Assembly (NCBI GenBank): GCA_031841125.1
Contig: CM063110.1
Span: 22,191,626 to 22,255,625 of the forward strand
DNA length: 64,000 nt
Reading direction: 5' to 3'
Source of the DNA: Acanthococcus lagerstroemiae
Taxonomy: Eukaryota; Arthropoda; Insecta; Hemiptera; Eriococcidae
Shown here: positions 50,592 to 60,240 of the stretch, piece after piece
Numbering within the stretch: position 1 is the stretch's first letter
Layout: each line of letters opens with the position of its first letter
Made by a program: the position numbers and the translations under genes
The notes under the pieces: generated by a model
Told to the model about the DNA's origin: nothing
The model's database searches: none
The model's input: only the letters and a program-made list of their open reading frames with translations

Positions 50592-52006
50592 TCTATCATC
50601 AGATTTTTGAACTGCCTCTTCTCTCATGACTTTTTTCCAGCGCCTGTAAGCCTAACCCTCAGCCTCGTGAGGGTTGGTCTAGTTGGCAACATGGGTCCCT
50701 ATCTCTGTATACAGATTCTGTAAATAAACACCGATGAGGTGTATATTATAATAAGCCGGATATATTTGCAGTAACTTATAAGGTACCCACGTAAAGTCTG
50801 AAGTCAACCGTCAGTTTCTTTCGTGAAATCAATTTATGTCATCTCGTATAGTCTCCGACAGATATAAAATTCAACGAGTTTCTCATCGAAAACCTTCAAT
50901 CTGATTTTAATTTGGCCGCACTTTCATAATATTGTGGTTGGGCTCATTTAATAGCGATGACTTCATTGTAGCCATAACATACTACGGCAGTTCGAAGACA
51001 ATTCGAAAACTTGAAAATGCACTCGTCTAATATAATTTCAGGAAGCCTCTGTACCAGGTGGCTAATTTCCATGTTTCAAACCCACATCTGAATAGCCGTG
51101 TACTCGACTCCGGGCCCGAAATAAATCGCCCATCATCATCGACTCGAAAAACAACCACTCATTCGACTTTCTCCGCATATGAACACACACACATACACAC
51201 ACACAATTTGCAGCTTAATGTCGTTCTGGCTCATCCGATTATTGTGAACCACTGAGTACACTTCTTGTACAGCAATTTCCATCAAACAATGTTGAGGGAC
51301 ACCTATACCGTATTACGGAAAACAAAATTCGAGACACGAATGGCGTCTCATCTTCAGTTGGTTCATTTTTACGAATAGGTCAACTGCTTTCTCGATGTTT
51401 AGTCCAGGTGCTAATGAAACAGCCTGCGTAAGTCAATACAAGCCTACTAGTTCGTAAACCACGCTGCATACATTTCTCAGTCCTTTCACTATCACTGCCG
51501 TTTACATTCCATAAAGAGGTCAATATGTACATGACCGAAACTATGAAGGCTAAGGAGGAGTAGGAATTCGAAGAGAACGCGTCGTGGTTCAAGTTCACGG
51601 AGCCCATTCATGCCGTCGCGGCGCAATGCGACGCACGCGTGCTCGAATTTATTCGGCCGGCGAAATTTTCTGCGGATGATTTATGATATCACATGTGAGA
51701 CGATCTCTGCTCGCTTACCTGCTGAGCTGTGCCGACACCAGATTGCTAAACGGCGCGTATTTGGCCGGATTCTTGTACATATTGCAGACAAGTCTTTCGC
51801 GGCAGGCTTCGGTCGTGTATCCCAGCTGCTTGAAGACACTGTCTATCCGTGACAACAGAGGACTGTAGAACGGATCGTAATTGGCCAGCAGGTGCGAACT
51901 GGACGGGATGTTGTGGAAAACTTTGAAATCTTCAGTCTTATCTTTGGAGTAGAAACTTCCGGAATAGTACTTATTCGGTAAGGTTTCTTTTGGTTTCTGC
52001 GTGAAC
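43697..52006 (-). CDS. Host gene: cysteine-containing conserved insect-type protein, two 3' exons
   Basis: Exon at 51719-52006 (288 bases) starts after 'ttgttccag' and ends CTCAGCAG|GTAAGC. The exon at 43697-43907 starts after 'ctctctcttttcag' and ends in TGA. They join in phase 2 (AG+A=Arg) with no stop, giving 165 codons: about 95 residues, the split Arg, then 69 residues. The first part holds YDPFYSPLLSRID, LGYTTEACRERLVC and MYKNPAKYAPFSNLVSAQLS; the second continues RELNELRKPSS, FFRYMKAAKDGQDGQEC and ILYSEC. Four Cys (CRERLVC; GQEC; SEC) suggest disulphides in a secreted or extracellular domain. I have seen this pattern in uncharacterised insect proteins; function unknown. The 7811-bp intron is full of transposons. 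The 5' exons, including any signal peptide, are not found in the window. Upstream phase is 2. Confidence 0.85.
44990..45370 (-). pseudogene. Jockey/R1-type LINE C-terminal fragment
   Basis: The minus strand reads IAGKLAKEGIKKK, then LPVAYSVIKSKVKAWISKQ, HWQMVSGINVSKTL and LLGLDRKHARLIVGLLTGHGATKH, then IGVVRSGSCRY. This follows the segment after the RNase H domain of Jockey/R1-like LINE polyproteins ('a..lAk.G', 'lp.s....k..i..w', 'k.....l..l.R...r.l.GlLTGH..l..H...ig...s..CR.C'). It is a 3'-end fragment, as expected from 5' truncation at insertion, and lies in the intron of the minus-strand gene, in the same orientation. Confidence 0.7.
45767..45812 (-). ncRNA. Hammerhead ribozyme motif with canonical core (Penelope-derived)
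   Basis: Minus strand, 46 nt: stem I GUACUCCA pairs with UGGACUAC (7 of 8), core CUGAUGA, stem II UGGC-AUAACA-GCC, then GAAA, a self-complementary stem III AGCGCU, and the cleavage triplet CUC before the 3' strand of stem I. All invariant core positions are present. The very short stem III would favour action as a dimer, as described for hammerheads of Penelope-like elements. It lies inside the hAT element, next to an inverted degenerate copy. Confidence 0.75.
45850..46060 (+). mobile_element. 3'-end fragment of the Penelope-like element, inverted relative to its neighbour
   Basis: Plus-strand sequence matches the minus strand of 46860-46650: it starts at the equivalent of the stop codon ('accaatagga'), passes a damaged hammerhead at 45925-45960 (the CUGA and GAAA parts are altered) and continues with 'gtgaattggcac.ccctaca' and 'aagttcactcacac'. 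With the minus-strand copy at 45745-45830 it forms a hairpin of about 50-bp arms. Confidence 0.65.
46191..46640. other. Stretch without recognised gene
   Basis: AT-rich intronic sequence; nothing recognised. Confidence 0.4.
46720..46765 (-). ncRNA. Hammerhead ribozyme motif in the Penelope-like tail
   Basis: Minus strand: stem I GUACUCCA/UGGACUAC, core CUGAAGA (position 7 is A, where U is usual but variation is tolerated), stem II UGGC..GCC, GAAA, stem III AGCGCU and triplet CUC. Identical to the 45767-45812 copy except for that core base. Self-cleavage is inferred, not shown. Confidence 0.7.
46842..47250 (-). CDS. GIY-YIG endonuclease domain of a Penelope-like element (partial)
   Basis: The frame reads NSNGVYIRLHCEHCNTTYIG (GVY...YIG is the catalytic pair of motifs), ETDRKFTTIIREHEKS (conserved Arg and Glu-His), then KHCNDQGHNNHKLTEKYK and a basic helix-rich tail ending TTDNQ stop. 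The Cys-x2-Cys within GVYIRLHCEHC is common in Penelope endonucleases. The domain nicks target DNA to prime reverse transcription. Upstream frame shifts near 47250-47300 and the reverse-transcriptase domain is absent, so the copy is inactive as a protein. Confidence 0.75.
47480..47764. other. Short spacer
   Basis: Nothing recognised, apart from a short GAATGAAT run near 47490. Confidence 0.4.
47765..48350. repeat. Dispersed repeat F, copy 2, with a 230-bp insert
   Basis: Matches 7765-8140. The extra block 48053-48283 contains four or five spaced words 'cggacgcaatt' / 'ggacgtaattgaacca' / 'ggacgcaaatg' with about 35-40-base spacing, a minisatellite absent from copy 1. Confidence 0.7.
48351..49209. 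other. Stretch without recognised gene
   Basis: Poly-C at 48470-48479 and AT-rich sequence. No coding signal before the LINE. Confidence 0.4.
49210..50590 (+). pseudogene. RTE-like LINE, 5'-truncated, with (TAA)n tail
   Basis: Reverse-transcriptase motifs: EQGGFRKNFSTVDHIRTL (49298), LLFMDFRRTFDSL (49401, motif A; Arg-Thr replaces the usual Lys-Ala), GVKQGDPLSPN (49577), LRFADDLVLIAS (49694; FADD at 49700-49711), then KYLGQTLSF and VLTYGAQTWATVK (about 50041), then RRIAREGVAK (about 50242). Shifts and stops occur (49645, 49733, 49931). The tail ends in an (ATA/TAA) run at 50553-50589, the usual 3' end of RTE-type LINEs. The 5' half including the endonuclease is missing. It lies in the intron, antisense to the host gene. 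Confidence 0.8.
50553..50589. repeat. (TAA)n microsatellite, LINE tail
   Basis: About twelve units of TAA directly after the LINE 3' region. Confidence 0.85.
50591..51379. other. Intron sequence without recognised gene
   Basis: A CA-rich microsatellite lies at 51181-51207. No further exon of the minus-strand gene was found here. Confidence 0.4.
51380..51607 (-). CDS. Small ORF of 75 codons with N-terminal hydrophobic segment
   Basis: Starts ATGGGCTCC (MGSVNLNHDAFSSN), has a hydrophobic stretch SLAFIVSVMYILTSLW at about residues 17-32, then SDSERTEKCMQRGLRTS and ends HRESS stop. Composition is balanced. It lies on the same strand as the host gene, 112 bases past the splice donor at 51719, i.e. 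inside its intron. It might be an alternative exon or an independent small gene; a chance ORF is also likely. No family recognised. Confidence 0.2.
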   Translation of the reverse strand: MGSVNLNHDAFSSNSYSSLAFIVSVMYILTSLWNVNGSDSERTEKCMQRGLRTSRLVLTYAGCFISTWTKHRESS

Positions 52007-52204
52007 CTGGAACAATTAAAAGCGAATAAAACATAAGTCGGGTTGTAGTACAGTTCAGCAGGAAACGAATTTGGTGAGACATTCTATAAAGCACGTTGGA
52101 GGCTACTTTGAACGATGGGGGCTACTTTGAACAGCGGCACTTTTTTAATATAGCGCGCGCTGGTGGTGATGAACTATTTTCCCGCGATCCTAGACACCAA
52201 AACA

Positions 52205-52395
52205 GGGGCGATTTGGCAGTCGGCAAATTTTGAAACAGTTCATCTGATTTTTTTTTTTCATTTCTTATGAATGTTTATTTATTTTTTAAATTTAAAAATC
52301 GGCAAATTTTTAATTTTTAAAAGATTTTGTCGGCGAATTTTTAGTTTTCAAAAAATATTTTTCTTCTTCACCTCCCCAAACTGAAAGTCAAATTT
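52205..52395 (-). repeat. Dispersed repeat C, copy 3 (inverted)
   Basis: 'tcggcaaatttt' words, 'gattttgtcggcgaa' and 'cctccccaaactgaaagtc' are the reverse complement of the 23335-23490 copy. Confidence 0.65.
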
Positions 52396-52757
52396 CGTTT
52401 CTGAAAATGAAGTACCCGGACTCCTGTCAGAGACTAGTTTGTCAAAAGACGATGGTTTCAAGCTAAGTATGTGAGTATCGAACGTTATCTGAAAGGTTGA
52501 AACATAGCTGAAATGTGGAAAACATTTCGAAAATCTGAAAGTCGGTAGCAAACGTTGAATTTCGAATTTCAATGACTATTCTATTCTTACTAGATTCTCT
52601 GTTTGACCTAGAGCATAAAATTTAAGAAAGTTGAAAATTTTATTAAAATCTAAAAGCAGGCCCGTAGCCAGCCATCTGCGGTAGGTGGTGCTAACTGTTT
52701 ACCCGGGGAGGCGGCTTGAGGATACACATAGTATATAATGTGAAGAATTTTACGAGG

Positions 52758-53016
52758 CAGTGATATAGCCAGGGGGCAGGGGGATGAATGCCCCCAAGGC
52801 AACTGAAATTGAATGTAAAATATGCAGAAATTAGCAATTTTTCGCTTTAAAACACGTTTTTTCGAAAAATTTTCGCTTGAGTTGTAATTTTACCTTCATT
52901 TTCATATAATAGTCCTCTAATATCGACGATTTTTTTAAAATACTTCAATTTTCGACTTTTTGTCTCCCTTGAAAATCTTACCACCCCCACCCCGGAAAAT
53001 CCTAGCTACGCTACTG
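52758..53016. mobile_element. Degenerate MITE with CAGT..GTAGC ends
   Basis: Left CAGTGATATAGCCAGGG and right, reverse-complemented, CAGTAGCGTAGCTAGGA. About 259 bp, no ORF. No duplicate flanks seen. Confidence 0.45.
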
Positions 53017-53265
53017 ATTGAATTTGGTCTCAAAATTCATAATCAAAACTGGTGATTCAACCCATTGAAAAAAAAATTGAATAGATCGCATGAAAAAAAA
53101 TTGACACTTAGAACGATCAAATTTTCGAACTTTTGGAAGTAAAAAAAAAACGCTTATTTCTGTGAACTTATCAAGTTATCAGTTCTCAAATAGCCATGCA
53201 GGCATTTAGCCATCGATATTCAATGTGAACTGGATCGCGAGCCTACCACTGTGTTTATGAATATT

Positions 53266-53344
53266 GTAATGTGACACAAGAAAAAGGCCTGTGTGTCTGA
53301 AACTGCTAGATGAACACGCGGGCCCTTTTCTTGTGACATGTTAC
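53266..53344. repeat. 79-bp hairpin
   Basis: Arms GTAATGTGACACAAGAAAA and (reverse complement) GTAACATGTCACAAGAAAA with AGG/GGC and GTG continuing on both. Resembles the hairpin at 18022-18122. Confidence 0.5.
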
Positions 53345-53489
53345 ATATAAAGAACGACAAACATACGATTCTTCTATCTTTCAAAGCAAAATCAGTGTTG
53401 ACAAGTTTATAAACATTAAAATGTAGGGGAACGAAAAGTTTTTAACAAAACTAGCGAGAAAAATAGAAGGAATTCGTTATTTTTATTCA

Positions 53490-55580
53490 CGAAATTTTGC
53501 CAGGGGAGGCTCCGGCAATCTTTGCCGACCTACCCAATTCTTTTCCTCCACTCTTCTTCCTTCTAGCAGCAGTGATATTATTCCCGGGTGCCTCAAATTA
53601 TGCCTTATTAGTTTATCTCTCCTTTTTTTCAGAAAATTCGGAATATCCATTTTACCTCCTACTCTTTTAACTACTTCCTCATTTCTTACTTTATCCGTCC
53701 AGTTGATGCTAAGTATCCGCCTATAGCACTACATCTCAATAGCTTCGATCGTTCTCCTCTCTGGTTTTCCTATGGTCCACGTTTCACATCCATACAAGGC
53801 TACATTCCAAACGTAAGTTTTCAAGAACAATTTTTTGATTTCCAAATTTATTTTTGATTTGAAAAGATTACTTTTTTGATAAAATGCTAATTTGGCTTGT
53901 GCTATTCTACTACTAATATACCTTTTACTTTTTCCATCTTTTGGGATTTTACTCCCTAGATAGCAAAATTCGCTTAGGTACTTCCGCGATCTTTTCCTGT
54001 CCAATATTTATATTTAAGCTATCATTTTCACATCGATTACATACCATTATTTTATTTTTATTTTTATTTATTCTCGTACGATATTCTATACTCAAAATCT
54101 CATCCATTCCGTTTAAAACGTTTTTCTGATCAATTCTCCTTTCAGCTAATAACACAATATCATCTGCAAACCTGAGCATGTTCACTCGCTCTCCATGTAT
54201 AATGACAACTGCTTCAAATTCTTCTTTTATTTCTTTTATGGCCCACTCTATGTACAGATTAAATAATACTGAAGATAAGGAGCATCCCTGCCTTACACCT
54301 TTTTCTATATTAGCCTCCCCTTACTTTCCTTATATTCTTAATGCGACTTTCTGTTCTTTATATAAGTTTAAAATAACTTACCTTTTTTTAAATTTTATTC
54401 ATATCTTTTTTACAATATCAAACATTTTATCCCATTTAACATTGTCAAAAGCTTTTTCAATATCAACGAATACCATACATGTATCCTGTCCCTTTTTGAG
54501 TCTCCCATCTACAATTAATCTCAAAGCTAACACTGCTTCCCGAGAACCTCTACTTTTTCTAAATCCAAACTGATCATCTTCTAGTGCATTTTTCTATCGT
54601 CAATTCTCCTGTAAATTATCCTATAGTTATTATTTTTGACGCACGAGAAAGAAGACTAATTGTTCGATAATTTTCACACCCATCTGTTCCTGCTTTTTTT
54701 TGGTATAGTTACAATTGCACTCTTTTTAAAGTCCTCAGGTATTTCCCCTTTATCATAAATATATAACATACTAATTTGTACAATTTATCAAGTACATATT
54801 CTCCTAAGTTCTGTAATAATTCAGCTGGTATCTCATCCACTCCCGGATAAGTTTAATATTTGATTCCTAAAACGTTGTTTTGTAATAATATAATCAATTT
54901 GATATCTACCTTTGTTACCTGGACTCTTCCGTGTACATACCTTCTTCTACCGTGATTTTTAAATTGAGTATTTCCTATAACTATAGGTTGTACTTCGCAC
55001 AAAACTGTACCAAACGCTCTCCTCTTTCACATTTCTCATTCCTAATCCAAAATCCCCAACTATATTACCTTTTTTTCCTTCACCAACTCTAGCGTTCCAA
55101 TCACTATAAGATTCTCTTCACTTCTAACATCCTTCTAATTCTTCATATACCTTCTCAATTTCTCCGTCCTCGTGAGTATTATAGTAGGCATCTACACTTG
55201 TATTATTTTTGTAAGTACTGGTTTTGCATTGATTTTTATCGAGATTAACCTTTCAGTCTGTTGCTTATAATATATAAATTTATTATCTATTTGTTTATTC
55301 ATAACAATTCCGACGCTTGCTTGCCCTTTTATTCCTTTTGTATTTATTACTCTAAAGGCTCCTGATCAAAAATCATTCTCCTCTTTCCACCTTACTTCAC
55401 TTATTCCAACTATTTCTAGGTTCAGCCTCTTTATTTCTCTCTTAAGATACTCTAATCTTCCAACTCTACTCAAGCTTCTTACATTCCAAGTTCCTATTTT
55501 AATTGCGCCTTTTGTTTTTAAACTTTCCAACGATGATGACTCCCTCCAAGTAGCTCCCCCCCGGACATCCAAATGGGGAG
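53490..55580 (-). pseudogene. RTE-like LINE with endonuclease and reverse transcriptase, degenerate
   Basis: Endonuclease: KIGTWNVRSLSRVGRLEYL and EIVGISEVRWKEE (55510-55370); then NARVGEGKKG and, near 54900, YQIDYIITKQRF, the conserved 'QIDYI' block. Reverse transcriptase: QFGFRKSRGSREAVLAL (about 54570), VDIEKAFDNVKWDK (about 54470, catalytic Asp), GVRQGCSLSS (about 54300), LRFADDIVLLAE (54178-54143; FADD at 54159-54170), then the C-terminal FCYLGSKI, LYGCETWTIGK and RRILSINWTDKVRNEEV (53970-53690) and LIRHNLRHPG. It covers most of an RTE-type protein but is about 2.1 kb, with deletions between endonuclease and reverse transcriptase and many stops. Confidence 0.85.
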
Positions 55581-55599
55581 CTTTTTACGTCCGGAAAAA

Positions 55600-56684
55600 T
55601 TATTTATCTGTTGGAACGTCATCATCAGTACTTAATTAATATTTGGAAAGGCTACATTTCCTGGAAAGAGATGCTGTAGTAGTTTTTCATTGTTTTTAAC
55701 AGGGTTTATCTGTCGGAGTTTGCCTTCTCCTACGTGCCTTTGGTCGCGATTTTAACGATATATAATCTCATTGAGTCTTCTTTTTTTTTACGCTTAAGCC
55801 TTCTCACGGGACTACTCAAAATAATTCTTCCTGATTGGGGTCTCTAGTGGCTTCAATAAAGGCATTGCCTTAAACAGTACCTCCAGCAGACTAAGGAATC
55901 TTGATTCGCAGTCATTTTGAGTCACTAAGTTCAAATTTTTCATCAAATTTAGCGTCACTTCATTTTGAGGGACACTCAAGGCCTGAACTGAAGGGTTGAA
56001 ACCACTACATCAAATGGACAAAAATGTATCAGAATAACATTTCCACCAAACTTTTCCTTATTACGTCCTATATGCATTTTAAGTTTCCATACTTGTAGCC
56101 TTGGTTTTACGTAACGTATTGCATCATATAGTTATTCCTTACAGTGATACTTATTTCGACAAAACTAGCATTTTTTCAGAACCTTCTCTTTCAACATTTG
56201 TTTTATTTCATGAAAAAATGATGGTTACCGACATTCGTGATCCTTCGAAAATGTGTACCCAACTCCCAAATCTGGAAGAGTTTTGAGCAAGTTTGGAAGA
56301 ATCATCAAGAGCTCTTAGTGGATTCATTTTATCGGGAAACCGTAATATTGACGGTTGCTCTGACTTAGACAGCAATATCCACAACAACCGCTATGTTTAA
56401 GGCACCCGACTCAAACTCCTTATCGCCACAAATTGCATCGTATTTCATTATAAAACAATGAGAAAGTAAAAATACCCGTAGGTTAGGAACCAATTTATAT
56501 AATTTTGGTGTCTAGACGATGATCTCGGTAATAGTGTAGGATCAAATCATCTTTTGTTTTCCCACATAAACACCAGAATTCCTACATGGATGAGTAGCGA
56601 CAGTCTGCTGACCTAGATTATTTCAACAGAAATCGTTTCAAATGATGATTCACCGAACATCCTCGAACGTATGTTAAGGTGGAT
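55600..56684. other. Stretch without recognised gene
   Basis: AT-rich; a 61-codon frame at 56101-56286 has no support. Confidence 0.4.
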
Positions 56685-56685
56685 A

Positions 56686-56936
56686 TATCGCTCGTCCAAT
56701 ACAACAACGTCATAACTCAAAAAATTGCATTTTTGAGTTAAGCACATAGGAGTAATGGTATGAGTCAAACCTTGTCAATGCAAGAATGACATTTATAATG
56801 CTTCAATTCCATCTACCAGAATGCGTTAATGTTATACATTAATTATTCGCGTCTTAATAGCACTTTAAACTTTCAAATTGCTCTCCTGAAAAATTGCGTT
56901 TTTTGAGTTATGACGTTGTTGTATTGGACGAGCGAT
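56686..56936. mobile_element. ~250-bp MITE with 39-bp perfect inverted ends
   Basis: TATCGCTCGTCCAATACAAC and onwards is repeated exactly in inverse at the right end through AACGTCATAACTCAAAAAA. TA precedes the left end (56684-56685) and TG follows the right. No ORF. Confidence 0.75.
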
Positions 56937-57375
56937 ATGTAGAATGTCAGGGGATCAATATTTGTTTCTTTCAATCCCTGTTCTGTAGTACTCGTATCAA
57001 CTTTAATAGATTATTATAAGTATAGAAAATTTGCTGAGTCATGCTTTATCTGAAAACTGTTTATGTGCTCTAACAGTCAATGTAATTTCATGTGCGCAAA
57101 AAAAAAATAAAATTCAAAACCAGATACGGCCTGGCGATTAAATTCTTGGGATGAAAAACGTAAGAGGCCCGGTCAACAAATTAAATAAATTTTTTTCTGT
57201 GATGTGGATTGCAACAAAGAGAGTCCACAAAGCCGCAACAGGTCGGAAAGCCCGGGACGCATTTGCAAGTTCGCACCCACAGCCAGGCCGTACGTGTTTA
57301 AATCGAGAAATTATTTCAGCTGAGCTTTTAAATATTCATGAGAAGTGAAAAGAGGCAAATTCCCCGGGCCCCAAG

Positions 57376-57593
57376 CAGGGCCGGCGTTAGCTGTAGTACA
57401 CTGTACAAAGTGCACCACATGGAGCTTTCAACTCAAAGTGAAAATTTTATACCATGATGTCAGTAACAGCAAACTAAAGGTTTCGCCGTTTATTACAGAG
57501 CTCCCCAAAAAGGTTTTATTATTTGAGAACTGACTGACAAGAGAGGACTTTTGGCTTTGCACCACACGGGGAAAAGTTTTGGCGCTGGCCTTG
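57376..57593. mobile_element. 218-bp hAT-type MITE
   Basis: Ends CAGGGCCGGCGTTAG and CAAGGCCAGCGCCAAA (reverse complement), with 'gtgcaccaca' / 'ttgcaccaca' inside. Flanks gccccaag and gctcccag agree at 6 of 8 positions. Confidence 0.5.
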
Positions 57594-57599
57594 GCTCCC

Positions 57600-58985
57600 A
57601 GCTGTGAGTGGGCACTTCAAGACAAAGAATGAAGGACTGTTGCATAGTCTTGAAGAAATCTTGAATACTCTTAATGAGTCAAAACGTGAAGGGTCTTCAA
57701 GAAGTCAAAAAAGCTTTTGAAAAACCTTAAATAAAACTCTATCGTGGTAGCTAACGAGCGTTTGAAGAATTGAATTTTTTTAAATGAATCAATATTTATT
57801 ATGATCAGTTTATTGTTTTCAATTAACCAAGTATTTTGACCAAGTAATTATTTATCGGTTTCTTTCCATTTATTGAGAATAATACTGATAGTGAAATACA
57901 CTTCCAATTATTTCGTTCTTTGAACTATTTGAAGCAAAAAATTTGTTAATTTTGTTTTATTACAAAGCAATGTGTTTCCAACCTGCTTATTACAAATTTT
58001 ATGTTGGGCATAATTTTCAGTCTTTGAATAGCTTTCAAACTATTGAAGGGAGATGGAAATCGAAAGGTGGTTCATTTTTGAAAGGATCTTAAAATATTGG
58101 AGCGGGTCCGCTATTTTGAATTCAACTGGGGACATAACCCCGCCCCTAGACCACGTAGTTGAAGTCCACCTACGCGTTAAACCATCTGATTATTAAGTCT
58201 TTAGTACCACGTACGTGAAAAATGAACAGACCATAAGCTGCAGTAATGAGCACTGTCTTCAAAAACAAGTTCTTATTTATTCATCGGTCATTAAAAATTT
58301 TAACCCTTTTCTTTTCTCCATATTGATTGATTTTGCTGAAATTCAATAGTATTCTACTACAAATGGTACTCAAACATCAATATTAATCTCATTACGAGAA
58401 AAGCCCAAAAAAGTTCATCCCCCACTTCCTCAGTTGGGTCAAGAGTAACAGCAAATTTTTTTCAGATAAAAACAGCTGAAAGTGAAGAAAGAAAGAATTA
58501 ATGAAAGAAACGTGAAACTTTTCTAAATCCAGTACTAATCGTAGAAAGCTTTAAATAAGTCTGGAAGAGCCTCGCCTAGTCTTTAAAAAAATCTTAAAGT
58601 TTCCTGATAAGTCAAATCCTAAGGGGTCTTGAAAATGCCAAAAAAGGTCTTGAAAAATTTCTAAGAGAAATCTAGAAGCATCTTGACGAGTGTTGAACGA
58701 ATTTTGAAGAATCTTTGTGAATCAGGCAAGTCTTGTAGAGTTCCAAAAAGGCATAAAGAGTGAACGAGTTAAAAATGGATGCGGAAAGTTGAAGATTTTT
58801 AAACAAGCTCGGAAGAGCTTCTGAAAATCTCAAGTTAGTTGCTGGGTCAGGAGGGTCTTGAATCAGTTTTAAATTCTGGAAGAGTGGAAGTGTTTCAACA
58901 AATTTCAAATAAGTCTTGAAGCGTTCTAAGAGATTATTATCCTTCTGAAATTTTATATAAAGAACTTTTGGTTAGCTTTGAGATT
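57600..58985. repeat. TCTTGAA-word repeat region
   Basis: Variants of 'gtcttgaa.a' with 'aagagtc' recur at 57640-57760, 58555-58690, 58715-58745, 58850-58925 and again near 59585. They look like fragments of one degraded repeat; no coding content is recognised. Confidence 0.45.
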
Positions 58986-58991
58986 ATGAGT

Positions 58992-59329
58992 CTAAAAAAC
59001 AGAAAATGTCTGGTAAAGTTGATCTTCTTGAGGGATGTTCTGAATAACAAAATTTTGGATTCCAACAACTTGAAACGTATTCAATTCAGGGTCCCTAAAT
59101 TCAACAACACGTAGAGGCTCAATATCAAGTATGGACAATACTCCAGCATTATATAATAATATTACCCAAAAAGATCCTGGGATCGACGTATTCTTCGTGA
59201 GTAGGAGACAGTATATTTCACCAGTCATTAAAGTACTCGAGGGTACGTAAGTCCTACTCGGTCCTAGTCTCTGCACAGTTCTTTCTCCTATACCGCACAA
59301 GAGTGGCTTGTTCCGATCCTTCGGCTTCC
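58992..59329 (-). CDS. ORF of about 110 codons, unknown function
   Basis: Open from about 59329 (RKPKDRNKPLLCGIGERTV) to a TAG at 58992-58994. The middle reads TYVPSSTLMTGEIYCLLL and SFWVILLYNAGVLSILDIE; the end is QEDQLYQTFSVF. The first ATG is at residue 35 or so (LMTGE). Residue use is protein-like and there is no low-complexity bias, unlike nearby frames. No family recognised; could be an exon of a host gene or an eroded mobile-element protein. No donor or acceptor is obvious. Confidence 0.3.
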
Positions 59330-59919
59330 TTCAATCCTTAGTTTTCTCAGTTCAAAATTTTCAACTGCCGCCTGTGGGTCTGTGCGCCCCCCACGGTACC
59401 TGTCTCCCCCTCCCTCTTTCTGTCATCTTTTCCTTCTTCTTTATCCGACACCCTTCATTTGAAAAGTATTTTTTGTTTTTAAGAATTGTATTGTACCTGC
59501 AGTCCCTCCGTGTCAATGGGACCCTCGGGCACCTGTTGGAGGACTCACATATAAATATATAAATGGAAAAAAATTAGGCTACTTCGAAAAATCTTGAAGA
59601 GTCTTACACGAATTTACAATACCAGCTTCTCTCGCTCATACCACTAGTCGGGCAGCATATTCTTTCATGCCTTCACCAGAATTCTATAGCATCCCCCGCC
59701 CCCACTATTTTCCCATACAATTAATACTCAAAAGATATAGTTCAAGTCTATGACCAAAAAAATAATTGCTTTTTTTGGGGATGGGGGGGGGGTAGCCACA
59801 TCGTATAAAGCCTGTTGGCTAGTGGCTAGAGACGTGGGGACTGTATGGATTACATTTTGGAGTAGAGGTTCATGGCTTTTACGAATGATATGAGTTTAAG
59901 GTTTTAGGCGTGATTATCG

Positions 59920-60240
59920 AAGAACAAGGATTCTAGTATTGAGTTTGGGATACGTGAGTTTTGCTGGGATTGGAATTTTGGGCATTGGGTAATTACATGG
60001 TTAATGGAGACAGGAGTATTATATGTATCGCAGGGGTAGTTTGTTCAGGATATAGCTGTGAGTGAGAGCGGAGTGTCCAGTTCTTAGTCTGAAAAGTATA
60101 ACTTCGTCTTTTCTGGACTTTTGATAGAATGTTTTCAAGGAGTGAACTGTGGTTTTTATAGATTTTAGTTTGTTAGTTGGTGGGAATTGATCCCAGTGTC
60201 GTTGGAAGGATAATTTCGTCTGATAAAACACTTGAACAAA
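59920..60240 (-). pseudogene. LINE C-terminal fragment (RNase H-side tail, Jockey/CR1-like)
   Basis: The minus strand reads TTVHSLKTFYQKSRKDEVILF followed by RLRTGHSALTHSYILNK and, after a frameshift, TPVSINHVITQCPKFQS. This corresponds to the 'RLRiGHt.lTHsyll' and 'C..C..p.ti.HiL.eCp.f' blocks after the RNase H domain in Jockey-like LINE proteins. The first Cys pair is lost. 3'-end fragment. Confidence 0.65.

Noticed and set aside
53941..54573. Plus-strand frames of 62 and 131 codons
   Set aside because: They are antisense to the clear minus-strand reverse transcriptase.
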